From: Spodoptera frugiperda
Taxonomy: Eukaryota; Arthropoda; Insecta; Lepidoptera; Noctuidae
Reading direction: 5' to 3'
Length of the DNA: 64,000 nucleotides
Assembly (NCBI RefSeq): GCF_023101765.2
Contig: NC_064212.1
Span: forward strand, 10,974,001-11,038,000
The notes under the pieces are model-generated. The model ran no database searches and was not told where the DNA came from. It worked only from the letters and a program-made list of their open reading frames with translations. Both the position numbers and the translations under genes were made by a program. Of the stretch, positions 38,701 through 49,736 are shown in pieces. The first letter of the stretch is position 1. Each line of letters begins with the position of its first letter.

Positions 38701-41700
38701 TATTGAAACGTTGAGGGATAACGCTGACAACAAAGATCTATTCGATCAATTGTTGTCGTTCACATTCTCGTGTGATGCATGGCTGGCTGGGCCGACGTCC
38801 TACTACAATCACACTAGATCAAGCGCTACTAATGCCGGAGTAGGTAGCCAATCCATCTTCACGCCGCGATGTGACGGCAACCGTGACTTAGATGAATATT
38901 GCACCTGCCGAGTGTCACTGAACCTTGCTACAAAGTTATAACACAGTAGGCTATTGCTACCAATTAAAATACAATTGTCACGAATGCATGCCTATTAAAT
39001 ATGAGGTGCCAGCTACAAAATGACTGTTAAATGAAAATCAATCATTACGGCTCTGCCAGAAGAAATTTTATCAATAATAAATGATTGACTGAAAATTATC
39101 AATTAAATCTAAAATGACTATCTACTACTAGGTATATTGCTTCGTGTTAATCTGGCTGGAATGCCTTGAAGAATTGATCAGCTTTACAAGTAAGGAATTT
39201 AAAGTATTGGTACCGACCGATATCGTATAACTATTACAATTGTCTCTAACTGCATTTCATAAATGTAATTTTTTGTTATTCCTTAAACTGATGTCCTTAT
39301 TGAGGACAAACATTTCTTCTATCATTCTATTCTATCGTAAAGCAAATTGAAATTTGCACATTTAAAATTCTGTTTCAAAAAAAATATTGGGGAATGTAGT
39401 ATTTCTTTTTTTTGAAGATTTATATTTACGGTGATAGCAAATGCATTTGATTAGTTACCATGATATTCATTATGTACCTAGGTACTTAATTAGATATTTT
39501 GTATTATTGGCGGAAATATTACAGTTTGATGTATCTAAATTATGTCAGATGTTGCACAACATCGTGTTACAAACTGTTAAATCATTCAAGTACGTGTCAA
39601 ACTATAAATGTTCCAACAACATCATTATTATTACCGTCAGGTTCCAATCGACCAGTCAGAGGACAACAACCAACAAATTGGACGCGGTACGAATACTTAG
39701 GAATTCTGTTTATACTAGTTATTTGGTTAGCTGCCGAAGTGGCGAAGAGAAGCTAATCGGGCTTGACACCACCACCCGGCGTGCGGAGCGCGGCATTATG
39801 CACTCCGGGATTATAATGTCGTGTCGTGACATTCAAATGATGCGTTTCTATTTATCAAAAGTCACAATTATTTATTTCAAATGGACCAGGAAGGCACTTT
39901 TGAATGTCAAATATTAAAATATTTAAAATTTCTATCTATCGGTCAGTCCTCTAGCGAAGCTATTTGCTCGTTCCAAAGTGTAGATTCCTTTGGAGATGAA
40001 CGAGTAAGAAACTCCATAAGTTGTGCTTTTTCAATCAGTTCACAATATAATTCTTGGTTACATTGTTTCGTTGTTCCAATTATGTGTGGACAATGTTACA
40101 CCAATTCAGTCAAGGAAATAGAAAAAGAAAATAATCTTGAAGACAACAAAATTAATACAGTCTGGAGCTGACCAGTCCCAGTTGATGACTCCTGTTCACG
40201 TATATGACACGTACACCAGCACCGCCAAACAGTTCATATTGTAGGGAATCGGGCGATCCAATGCCCGTGTCACCATGAGATCTTTGCGTGAGCATGACAA
40301 CTAAAAGCTCTATGCATTCTATGGTGGTAGAATTGACGATATCACCTAACGTATATTCAATTTAAGGCTTCTTAAGTTATTTTACAATTGATTCCGTGAC
40401 GAATTTTTTCCCGTACCATGGAGGTGTTTTCTTAATACACAATATATTTTGCGATATTTGATTGCATTATTGTCAATTATATACTAGTGCAGCTATATCA
40501 GATATCCATAATCATGAACGGCTGATTAAACTGATGTCGGGTAATGTTTGAATGTTGCCGGCCATTCTATTGCAGAAAACTATCGCTAATTTAGAAATAC
40601 TTTGAGACCATTGCGGAAATGTGTATTAATTGTCTCTGTTTATTGTAGCAAAAGAAGTAAACTAAAAATGAATGACTTGTTGTCATAGTACGATGTGTAG
40701 ATGCAGCAACTCGTTCGTACACAATCAAGGTGCGGCGCGTCTCTCACGGACGTGCATCGACAACTAACCTGCGACACAGTTACTCTGCCTATTGTCTCAG
40801 CTTCCTCACCACTGGTTTTTGTCCATTCTTGAATCTTGGGTGAAAACTATCGTAAAAACTAAATCCACACTGTTGTTAGTTGTTACGCACAAGGTTACTC
40901 AATGTCATTTGGCATTAAATAACAATTAACTAATAACAGATAGGATAGACACAAAATAATTTAAATATCGCAAGTTTTTCCCAATTTTGTTAATTATATT
41001 TTTTATGTGTAGAGAAGCAGACTCGCGTATGGCAATTAAAATGTTCCTAAAGCGCAAAGCGTGCTACGTGAATTAATTGGCTACTGAATTTCACGGGTAA
41101 CACCATTTGCCGGTGGAAACTGCGCAAGCTACCGGCTAGCGGCTGCAGGAATGCATATACCTGTCACTTGTTACAATTTACTGACCGGAATTTATTGTTA
41201 ACATTGTAGAAATAGTTCTATTTATTTATGACACGTATGTAGTATTGCTCGAGTAAAATGTATTTTATTTATAGATACTTATTTTTCCTTCTCCACAGGA
41301 AAACTTTGTGTATAAAATATCCAAATCTTCTCGGTATTGTACATATTATAAATTTAAACAAATACGCGAAAGAATGGTAGTTATTTATAGATTCGATTAC
41401 ATTTAGATATTATTACGCACCAATAAAACAAGATTTGCAGCAGTTAATTTAATAATATCTATGATACATTGCAATCATGTAGTTCGTTGCGTGTTGTAAA
41501 CAGGTTGACGACAAAGGCGCCGATGAGGACAATTTAAGAGACCGAACTCGCTTTCCTTTTGTTTTTACCCGTCTGTAGGAAAGCTGTTGTTTTTATGAAA
41601 TATACAATACATGACTGTTTATTTACAGTATATTCAGGCGGAAATGATAGTTCAGTCAATTTTGTGCGCATGCTTGTATAACGAAATTTTTCGTCAACAA

Positions 41701-44700
41701 TAACATCTCTCAATAAATTAATCAAACTTTCCTAACGTTACTTTCTTAGTAAAAAAATACCAAATTCGTCTAATGAAGAAATGAATACCTATGAGTGTAA
41801 GCGTATCTAATCGCGTCTTTTGTTGGTCTCGCTCGCGACACGTCAGGTTCAAATCTCCATATTACAGTGAACGATCGCTGACGTTTTATTTGATTTCTCT
41901 TAGAAGAAAAACACCACGGTTAGATAGGTAAAAGTAAACAGGGTGGCTATTAACGAAGTCGAAAGTCCGGAACTGACTTAGATGGAGCGGCTCAGAGGCT
42001 GGGCGCTGGGGCCTTGGGCCACCCTGTCGCCGCAGGGTGAGCGCCCCACCGCACCGGCGCGTCGCCTCTACAAATACACCATTAAGCCGGCACATAAGAA
42101 AACTTTGTCAAGTAAACAAACCACCAGAGTAAACTATTAAACGAGCTAAACTGACTGCTATGAACGAGCAATTTCTTATCGATATCACAATTTATAAACA
42201 AACAAGCTTGGAAAGAGTTGTCGAAGGCTAAATCACATTGAGTCTCGAAAATATCAAAAAGTGTGTATTAGAGAAAGTGCCCGGTTGACAGCCGGAGTCA
42301 CACGTGTGTCTCGCTGTCACGATGCGTCTCGTGATTCTCTTTATGATGACATACATACATGCATGCTATGCACATAAAATATTTGCGGTCATCAGCCTGC
42401 ACTCTCGGTGTGTATTAAGATGATTACTGGTATATATGGAAATATATGAAAACTTGAACATGTTTATGATGTATAACATAGCATTAACATGTAGGTCAGT
42501 GCCATAAGCATAATCAAATTATAGAAAGTACCGTTAATATCAAATTAACACAATTTTATAGAACAAAAAATTACAAACTATTTACTATCTGGTGTGTAAG
42601 GAGGTAAGGTAAGGTGTAGCAAAGTAACTAATTGCTATTTCTGTAATATAGGTTTTTATTCACAAAGCCAATACGACTATTTATAACCGAAGAAGAAAGA
42701 AAATGGTAATTATGTTCATCTGTGGGTGAACCTATTTACTGGTTCTTAAATGTAAGTTCATATGTATAAGAATGAGCCACAAACAAACTGGTTACTTTGG
42801 CACAATATTCTTGGTTACATTAAGTAATGAGAACAACAGTTGAGAATAATTTTACATAAATACTAATATTTAACCAAAAAGACAAAACAAAACCCTTAAG
42901 GGCAATTCTGGGAGTTTACTTCTTGTAGCCGATTCCGGTCTATCGACAACTGATAATGTGAAATTTCGTACTCTTGAGTTGCAACACTAGCGCCCATTGC
43001 ATCCGTGCGTGGATATTTAATGAACTAAATAGTATTGAGTTTGGCTTTATATTCCGCACTCTGAGTGCTACTTTAACACCTAGGGGTTGTATAGTTTTGA
43101 CATTGCATTGATTGAAATTGTATTGACATTGAGATTGAATTCAAGAGGAAGTGCCTAGATCTGAGCAGCACTAATTAAAGACGCTAGTTCGCGAACTTGA
43201 ATCCCACCACACTTATGCATCATTGGTCGGCATTGCTGGTGTGTTAAGAATTGGTGAATCCCACCACAGATATCAAATGTTTATCTGTATAAAATAATAA
43301 GTATTATATTTACTTTACACATATTATGTACATACACATTACGTACTTATATAAACTACCTCAATCACAACGTTAACATGCGCTTCCAACTCAAAAACCC
43401 ATACGATTTTCTTGATTCTATTATTTATTTAGAACAATTACATAGTAAAAATATAAATAAGATTTCTATCATAGTTTTTTATATGATGTATAACCATAAA
43501 TTAGGTGTAGTATCTAGTAAGCACCATCAACGTTGTTTGTGCCGGTTATTCGTACGTATACTTGATACATTAGAAGTAGGTCAACGTACGCAACCAGACA
43601 ATTTTCTGCCAAGCTTTACCTGCTAGCTTTTATTGTCATAGACATATTTTTGTGAACTTATTTATTCGACAACTTACCATTTTGAGGAAAAATTCTGGAC
43701 AGCCAATAAATAATCATACGATTTATAAACAGATCACTATGTTCTAGCACTATCACTGTGTGTTCGCTTTTATTTATGTAGTTCACGGGTAGGTTTCATC
43801 CTAGATCACAACAATAGAAACTCTCTCACTTTCGGCGTAGGGAACCGGTTACACACAGATCGAGCAGTGCAGGTCCATGTCTGCGCGGTGGATGCGCTCG
43901 CGGCTGTCGTCGGCGTCGGACTGGTGGCCGGCGCTAGGCCCCCACCAGTGTTTCCTGACCTACACCTAGTGGTGCTGCCGCACCGGCTCCGGTAAACAAA
44001 CGGTTCACCGACCGATTACACTTGGAGCATCTTAGAGACGCAGAATTACTGCGCGCCTTCTGCCCGCCAGCAGCGCTGCACCGCAGCAACACATTTGTAA
44101 TTCAATGTGATAACGGTTCCGAGAGCGTTCGCGCGTTTAGTTCAGTTCCCGTTGATTCTGGGTCGTGGCACACTAATCGAGACCAAATCGTTATGATGCT
44201 GTCGGATGGCCGCAGGTGCGCAGGCGGCTACTGCGTAATAATCCAGCTACTTCCGAACGTTGCCTGCCACTTGACTCAATTGTGCTGCGGTTACATTGCA
44301 CTTAAGGATTTGCATACACGAAAGAGAAAATACACGTTCCGTATATTACGCGAAAATATTTCGTATCCAACATGATTCATATTTTGCTTTCTTTTTGAGG
44401 AAGTATACTAGTATTTATCTATTTAAAATGGCGTTTAAAGTGAAAGTTGAGACATGTAGGCAAAGCTACGTGACAGTCGTTGTTTAATGAATGTAAAAAT
44501 ATAATTTACAATGTTTTGAGTAGGTTTTATGAAAGACAAAAAGTGGCAGTTGTAAATATTTGTTGAAATCAGCTTAGTAAATCCTAAAACACACATCCTT
44601 AAAACCAACGTTTTTTAATTAGATTTATTATCATCATGATGATAAGCAATTGATCGTAGTATTGGTAGTAATAATCAAACATTCCGTGTGTACATACGTA

Positions 44701-46494
44701 TGTACATGTATCGAATCCTTTCGTTTAACTATGTGCCCATGTAAACCGTGATTGTACCTTAAGGACAAGTAATGTTGTGGGTAACCTAATTACTTAATGC
44801 ATTCAGCGAATCACAGCTTGAAGTCTGTCATAACTAGTTTTGTTTAGGAGCTATAAAAGTACGGTTATGAGAAAGCCTTATAATAACGCGTTAAGGTTTG
44901 ACCTGATTGTTATCGACTATATTGATGTCACAGTGACTCGCCACTGCTTGCTGACTCTTAGTTTAGTTTATGCTAAAACTCTGATCACTTGTTTATAAAC
45001 AGAGCACTATTATTATTAGGAGACTGATAACTGACAACTCCACATAGATGATGTTATAGTTAGGCACATGCACGCATACATATAGGTAACTCATAGATTC
45101 AATTATGATGAGATTTTAAACTAAATTAGGTATTAACTTGCTAAGTATTGCAGTTTCTTATTGCAAATTGTGTACCTCAACTAGAGGCTTGAATGTCTAT
45201 AACCTTTCCCTTTTTATTGTTAACAGAGTTGCAGACGGTACGCCCAACGCGCGAACCTGTTTGCTTCATCAAAAGCTGCAACTTCTAAATTGTTGTATTA
45301 AGCGAGCTTTGGACGGCACTGGCAGTGTGGCGGGGAATTCTTCCGAAGACGAATTCTTTGATTGTTCTGAAGGAGAAAATGACGAACAGTTGCCCTGGGA
45401 CAGACCAGTAGGACGACTCAGTAAATTTGGCGATGCCACTCTGAAAAACGGAGCGCCTCTCTATATTCCCCGTACTCAGGTGTGTATTTTTAAAATACCA
45501 AGTATATTTATTTGATGACTAAAGTTCCAAATATTTTTTATCGTAGTTCATCGATCTTTTGTGAGTTATGCTTGATTGTATGGAAGAAAGTGTTTTGCAT
45601 ATCTATCCGTGACTAAACAATTATTTAATGAGGTTATCAATTAGAAAGTTATCAGAATGAGTAAAACTTGTTCTTCTTCTTTATTTAAATTTTCATAACT
45701 GAACGTTTGCATAATTTATCTTTGGAATGTAGGACCCTGCACCGAAAACTGAAGACCAATTAGAAGAAGACGCAGAACTAATGGTGCGTCTCGGAGATGA
45801 CGCTAAAGCGTCAGAACTTCGGGCTAGAATGATGAGTGCGTCGCTTCTCTCTGACATGGAGGCATTTAAAGCGGCGAATCCTGGTGCCGAATTATGTGAC
45901 TTCGTGCGTTGGTACTCGCCGCGAGACTGGAAACCTGACGACGGTGGTGCACTAGGAGACCGGATGTTATTACCCGGGAACCCCTGGGTCGAGGCATGGA
46001 GTGTCGCGCGGCCCGTGCCGGCAGCTCGTCAGCGCAGACTGTTTGACGAAACCCGCGAGGCCGAGCAAGTATTGCATTTCCTCAGGTCGCGAACTGTTAG
46101 TACTGCCACTGAATTATTACTGCCGGCTATTTTGAGAGCTGGTGCAACTAAAGCCCACGAAGAGGGTGTACCGTGTACTAGTTCATCAGTCGGTGGAGTA
46201 GACACTAGACGGACATTTGAAATAGCGGCTCGAGAACTATACGATGCCGAGAGGGAAGCCTGCAGATCCCTGTGCTTGCGGACTGTGCTCGGCACTAGCG
46301 AGGAAGGCAAACCGCTGGACGTGGCTGGGCGCAACAGGATACTGTCGGCGGCGGGCGGCGGGCTGCCGGCGGCGGCGCGGCGTGAGTTCACGCTGCGCGT
46401 GCGTGACAGCGTGGCGCCGCAGGTGATGCGCACCGCGCTGGCCACCGACATGACCATCATCGGCGTCTTCACAGAGCGCATCGTGTGCTTGTAG
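20724..46494 (+). CDS. RAB3GAP1: RAB3GAP1, Rab3 GTPase-activating protein catalytic subunit
   Basis: Four exons: 20724-21974, 22072-22256, 45227-45479 and 45733-46494, giving 816 residues (vertebrate protein about 980). With RAB3GAP2 this subunit stimulates GTP hydrolysis by Rab3 and acts as exchange factor for Rab18, so it bears on secretion, lipid droplets and autophagy. Diagnostic blocks are DFTTASEWEIFIARIEEI at the N-terminus, PFFVKIREHWQPTYLG, HLSGLVSLFKSKI, LYYIFPDAVDD, LAHLWYEFCQELQYRWEH, ARTCLLHQKLQLLNCCI and EDEFFDCSE. In exon 4 they are LLSDMEAFKAANPGAEL, CDFVRWYSPRDW and RQRRLFDETREAEQVL, in the C-terminal catalytic region. Exons 2 and 3 join as PG-VADGTPNARTC across a 22,970-bp intron with phase preserved. 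The start is the first ATG; the frame is open upstream without ATG. The C-terminus is shorter and GC-rich. Confidence 0.93.
22257..23685. other. Start of the RAB3GAP1 long intron; 3' flank of the nested gene
   Basis: AT-rich intron sequence with no plus-strand exon. It lies downstream of the antisense LRR gene stop codon and contains TTTATT (AATAAA on minus) near 22361, so part of it may be that gene's 3' UTR. The short GC-richer block at 23470-23690 continues past the stop without a frame I can connect. Confidence 0.4.
23686..28317 (-). CDS. LRR-LRRCT-FN3 single-pass membrane protein, nested antisense gene
   Basis: Four exons on the minus strand join in frame: 28317-28150, 28060-26477, 24616-24076 and 23948-23686. 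From the ATG at 28275 the product is 837 residues. A hydrophobic start (MMLMLTAQCA) looks like part of a signal peptide; the frame is open upstream (PRPWLFS), so a further 5' exon may supply the true start. Residues about 59-334 form some ten leucine-rich repeats, followed by a cysteine-rich cap (NCDCRLRWIIEWI, 340-392). A Thr/Ser/Pro stalk occupies about 419-469, and a fibronectin III-like fold about 512-606. One membrane segment (611-633) precedes an Arg/Ser/Gly/Pro-rich 200-residue cytoplasmic tail ending in RSGLVPL. The architecture resembles neuronal adhesion or receptor LRR proteins. I cannot name the orthologue. The whole gene lies inside RAB3GAP1 intron 2. Confidence 0.88.
24770..26240. 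mobile_element. TA-flanked MITE interrupted by another element
   Basis: The ends are long inverted repeats: CAATGTGATAGGGGTGGGAC at the left (24770) and its complement at the right, ending CATTG at 26240. TA lies on each side (24768-24769, 26241-26242), as expected for Tc1/mariner-type insertion. The left arm stops at TACTACATC and resumes about 1.1 kb later. Without the insert and one duplicate octamer the element would be about 338 bp, close to the uninterrupted relative at 47037-47354. It sits in an intron of the antisense LRR gene. Confidence 0.82.
24820..25944. mobile_element. 1,125-bp nonautonomous transposon nested in the MITE
   Basis: The terminal inverted repeats CTTCGATCAACAATACCAAC (24820) and GTTGGTATTGTTGATCGAAG (ending 25944) match, and the similarity extends inward to GATAACGGGTC/GACCCGATATC. 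The octamer ACTACATC is duplicated on both sides (24812-24819 and 25945-25952). An 8-bp duplication fits hAT, P or Merlin superfamilies, but the terminal bases are not the usual hAT CAGTG, so the superfamily is open. No transposase ORF is present; the longest frames are under 90 codons. Confidence 0.82.
26280..26416 (+). repeat. Dispersed repeat, CGCGGTTTCACCCGC family, copy 3
   Basis: It contains CGCGCGGTTTCACTCGCTGC, CTCGATAAATGGACTGC and CCAGTAGTTCCGGAGAA and ends with a short CAAA run. It lies between the nested MITE and the large LRR exon, in the LRR gene intron. Confidence 0.65.
37050..37127 (+). repeat. CCTCACGCCTGT-type dispersed repeat fragment
   Basis: The fragment reads AACCTCACGCCTGTCTCTCA, then TAGGCAGAGACAATGGAACGCC and GCTACGAATC. 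It is related to 6737-6810 and to the inverted fragment at 57740-57812. Confidence 0.6.
37858..38014 (-). repeat. Noctuid-type repeat ending in the AAGGCGGGAGAAG block, copy 1
   Basis: On the minus strand it reads GGAGCTGCGGACTACCTAGC, then GGGGCTCCGGCTCGAAAAGC, a GTGGTTTTTAGTCAGTAAGA block with GTCTGACACTC, and GCCTCGCCCAAGGCGGGAGA. A second copy in the opposite orientation lies at 56586-56727. It is probably a retroelement 3' region. Confidence 0.7.
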
Positions 46495-47036
46495 CAGTGC
46501 TCGTAACATTACCGCGCCCGCTGACGTCAGCATCGCCTTGACTGTGCTAGTGAATATATAAATCTTGGTGAAAATATGTGTTAATTGAATGTAAGATGAA
46601 TTGTTGAATTAGTTTGTAGGTATATTCATTTAGGTCATGTTTTGGTTGAAGTTTGAAATTCGTATATATGTCAGCATGTGATTTAAAACACCATTAATAG
46701 TTGTTAACATATTTTCTCTATATCAGTTAATTAAATTCATGTTAATTATTGACTTGTAATTACGTTACTTATACATTTTTTACTTTATTATAGATATATC
46801 TCGGTCTGTTCCTTGCAAGTTTATACAGTGTCGAGAAATACAGACGCTTCTCAATGGTTTACTGGACTTCTCATTCCATTTCGATCCCCTAAATAAATCT
46901 AAAACAATTTGTATGATAAGCACGTGGGAAGAGGTTTGCATCATTACACGGCATGTAGTTACGATGACAAATAGAAAAGAACTTGTTTAAATTCACAATA
47001 TTTATTTTAGTACTTGAATTTATTAACACGTTTATA

Positions 47037-47354
47037 CAATGTGATAGGGGTGAGACTTCTAACCCGTTAAGGCTGAGTACTACATCTAATTTTATCGACA
47101 AAAGTCGGGAGTCGAAGGGGTCGAATCCCCTCCCCTAAAAATACGACAAACGGTAGCTAACAACCTTGGCTAACTAATTCATTACTTTTTTCATGTTTGG
47201 TAATGTTTTGGTGAGAAAAAAAAAATCATTTGTTAATTATTTTACCGAAAAAAAAAACACTATTTTTCAATATTTTCAATTATTTTTTTTTGTCGATAAA
47301 ATTAGATGTTGTACTCAGCCTTAACGGGTTAGAAGTCCCACCCCTATCACATTG
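47037..47354. mobile_element. Uninterrupted 318-bp TA-flanked MITE
   Basis: The inverted terminal repeats are about 60-70 bp long and start CAATGTGATAGGGGTGAGAC. They include AACCCGTTAAGGCTGAGTAC and a TTTTATCGACAAAA inner end; the right end is the complement finishing CATTG. TA lies on each side (47035-47036 and 47355-47356). It is a relative of the interrupted copy at 24770-26240 and has no coding capacity. Confidence 0.87.
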
Positions 47355-47809
47355 TATAATTTTACGGAGAAGTTCGTGTATTAACCTTTTTAAGATTTAT
47401 TGGTAAGAATATACTACAAAACAATTCTTGTCAATCAACGTCTAAAATCACTTTACACGTAGAGCGACAGCGCTACGCCGCGCGTAGCGCAAAAAGATAG
47501 ATATCTTATGGTATTGTTAACAGAGTCCAAGTAGCCCAAGTAAATATCTAGTTAATACGTGTTTTTGTATTATAATGCTGTAAGTACAAGGAGTAACTAT
47601 GAGCAGTGGTAACTTAGTAAGTAAGGTGACACCTTTACGATACTGGATCATAAACACTACTCCTGATACGATACTTATAACGTTACACTGGTCGCTTTAC
47701 GGCTAGTAGTTACTTGTTGATTACATACAACAGAATGGATACCTCTGTCTTATAGCAGTAGTGAGGCAAATGATGACGTCACATTTATGATTGTTGTCCT
47801 ATCACTGGC

Positions 47810-48060
47810 CACTCGATGCGGTGTCCGTTGATAAGAGCGCACACGCTGCTTATTGCTATACGCAGAGCGCAGGATCGTGTGGCGCGAGTGTGTGAGCGAG
47901 TAATGGAACGCTCGGAGCGTGCTGGAGGAGACAGGCGTGGGTGTCGCGCAACACGCATGCGCGAGACTGCCGCGGGCCGGGAGCCTCGCGAGATGCCTCA
48001 GTGGCGCGGCGGGACGCCCGGTCGATTCCAGGGCGCGCGCAAACACTCATGTTTGAACAC
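47810..48060. promoter_or_regulatory. GC-rich, CpG-rich promoter-like patch
   Basis: A sharp local rise in G+C and CpG in otherwise AT-rich DNA, including GCGCGAGTGTGTGAGCGAG, GCATGCGCGAGACTGCCGCG and GGCGCGCGCAAACACTC. Overlapping ORFs run on both strands, as GC-rich DNA allows by chance, and none resembles a known protein. By position it could be a distal promoter with a 5' UTR exon for the downstream plus-strand receptor gene. That is inference. Confidence 0.35.
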
Positions 48061-49541
48061 GGTATCATCCGTAAATTTCACTGAAAATATACATCGCAAT
48101 CTGTCGAAAATCTTAATCCGTCTTTAGTGATTTTTTTCTTGAATTGATATTGTTTTAATTCTATTGTTTAAGTAGGTTAGATAATACAACATTTGGTCAT
48201 TTTTCCGGCATCTTATAAAAAAGTCATGGAACATATCTGGACATCTGCTTTCATGTGATTAATAAGTACTCCGACGGAATGTGTAATTGATGTGTAGCTC
48301 CATGGCAAATGTTTCTTGTGACAACTTCTAATTCATAAATATTGAAACTGAAGTGTTAAATACTGTTGTGTTGTTATAGTTATGAACATAATTATTATAG
48401 ATTTATTATGTAAATAGTGAATTTCTGTACAAACCTGTGCTATGTTCTAATATCGAAGGAAAAAGCAATAATGGTCGCCGGTACAATATCTTCGATACTT
48501 CTTTCTGCGGTAAGTAATCGTTGTTTATTTCCCAGACTTTTTCATAATTTGCGTAAAAAATATCTACTTGTGAAGCTGAAAGGAAGGACACGCTGTTGTT
48601 AATATGAATATTTTTATCAGGACTTAAGTTACGTTTTATTTATTTGTATTGTTGTAAATACAAGTCCAATGAATGTAGTCGAAGAAGTGGTCAACTTTAT
48701 TGGTAGAATCGAGAATCTGGCCGAGTGCTCTGGCACCGGTGCGGCGCGCTAGCCGCGATGAGAACCATTATCGAGTTAGACGCGACAAATATTGGCAATT
48801 CAATAATAATAGCTAGCTACTAGTACATATCAAAATTGAAGGACACTAGTCGATAGTCACTGCTCCTATTTACTTTGTTTATATACAACTATAAAGGCAC
48901 AGGGAGACAACGATATTACTACCATTGTTTGCTTCGACAGAACGTTTGAAGAATCTCCCGAGGATTGATAGATACTGAATAATTGGGGTCCTTAGTTTAG
49001 TTACCTCCCGATAAATTAAGAGCCAAATAACTAAACAGAATTCGATACCCCGCTAATATAGTAGGTCACACGACGACGATCACGTGGTTATTTATAAAAT
49101 TCACACTTTCAAGAATGTTATGGGGAAGTGTTACAATATTTTACTCGAGAGATTGACGTTTGTTTATATTTTGTTGCAAAGCGGGGGAATGCTGAGGAAC
49201 TTTGTGTGTTATTAAATTGGAGGTATGATTTGTTGTCGTCGACCCCGTTTAGAGCCGTCTTGGCCCCAGCCTTGGTGACGTGAAGCATGCGCGTATGTTA
49301 AATGGAGCGATGCTGGCGTCCTCCATGTCCACTGAATGGCTCTGAACCTCTGAAGCTATTATAAATAGGCAGCCCATTATACAGTGTGCGCTCGACTGGG
49401 CAATGAATAGACTTCATACATTCTGCTTTGTCTTCGGGAAATAAGTTTTCTAAAGGTGATCGGAATCAAGGACGAACCCATGGCCACACAAGACTATTTT
49501 TATACTCAGATTATTTGTTGAAAATTATACAATACAAGCAA

Positions 49542-49736
49542 ACCCGGCGAACGCCGTTTCGCCACCAATGATTTTCCCTGTTTTCCTGCTTTTCTCTTGA
49601 ATTTTCCTGAATTTTCTTTGCTATAAACCTCACGGAGCCCGAGACCTTTCCAACGAATGCAAACTCGTGGAAATCCGTTCGTGCGAGCTGGAGTTATAGC
49701 GTCAGGAAGGAAAATCCGACTTATTTTTATATAATA
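49542..49736 (+). repeat. Dispersed repeat ACCCGGCGAACTCCG family, copy 2
   Basis: It begins ACCCGGCGAACGCCGTTTCG and matches 20026-20212 almost throughout. It differs by scattered substitutions and a small internal duplication (TTGAATTTTCCTGAATTTTC where copy 1 has a single TTGAATTTTTC). Confidence 0.75.

Larger units (their letters stand above)
28318..45226. other. Remainder of RAB3GAP1 intron 2, no supported exon
   Basis: About 16.9 kb of intron sequence. Only repeat fragments (37050-37127 and 37858-38014), scattered short ORFs without homology, and a few GC-richer patches (29890-29970, 34135-34230, 41960-42080, 43860-44300) were seen. Any of these patches could hold 5' noncoding exons or the promoter of the antisense LRR gene, which must lie at higher coordinates than 28317. 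Nothing in the sequence decides between them. Confidence 0.45.

Noticed and set aside
39441..39917. 158-codon plus-strand ORF in the RAB3GAP1 intron
   Set aside because: AT-rich, low-information protein with no motif, signal peptide or splice context; overlapped by another frame of similar quality.
44022..44375. 117-codon plus-strand ORF in a GC-rich patch
   Set aside because: It does not begin with ATG and the product resembles nothing; better explained by composition.
46029..46533. Minus-strand ORFs of 98-150 codons
   Set aside because: They overlap the GC-rich last exon of RAB3GAP1 and show no homology; high GC lengthens chance frames.
47750..48127. Overlapping ORFs on both strands in the CpG-rich patch
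   Set aside because: Arg/Ala-rich products on both strands are the usual artefact of GC-rich DNA.
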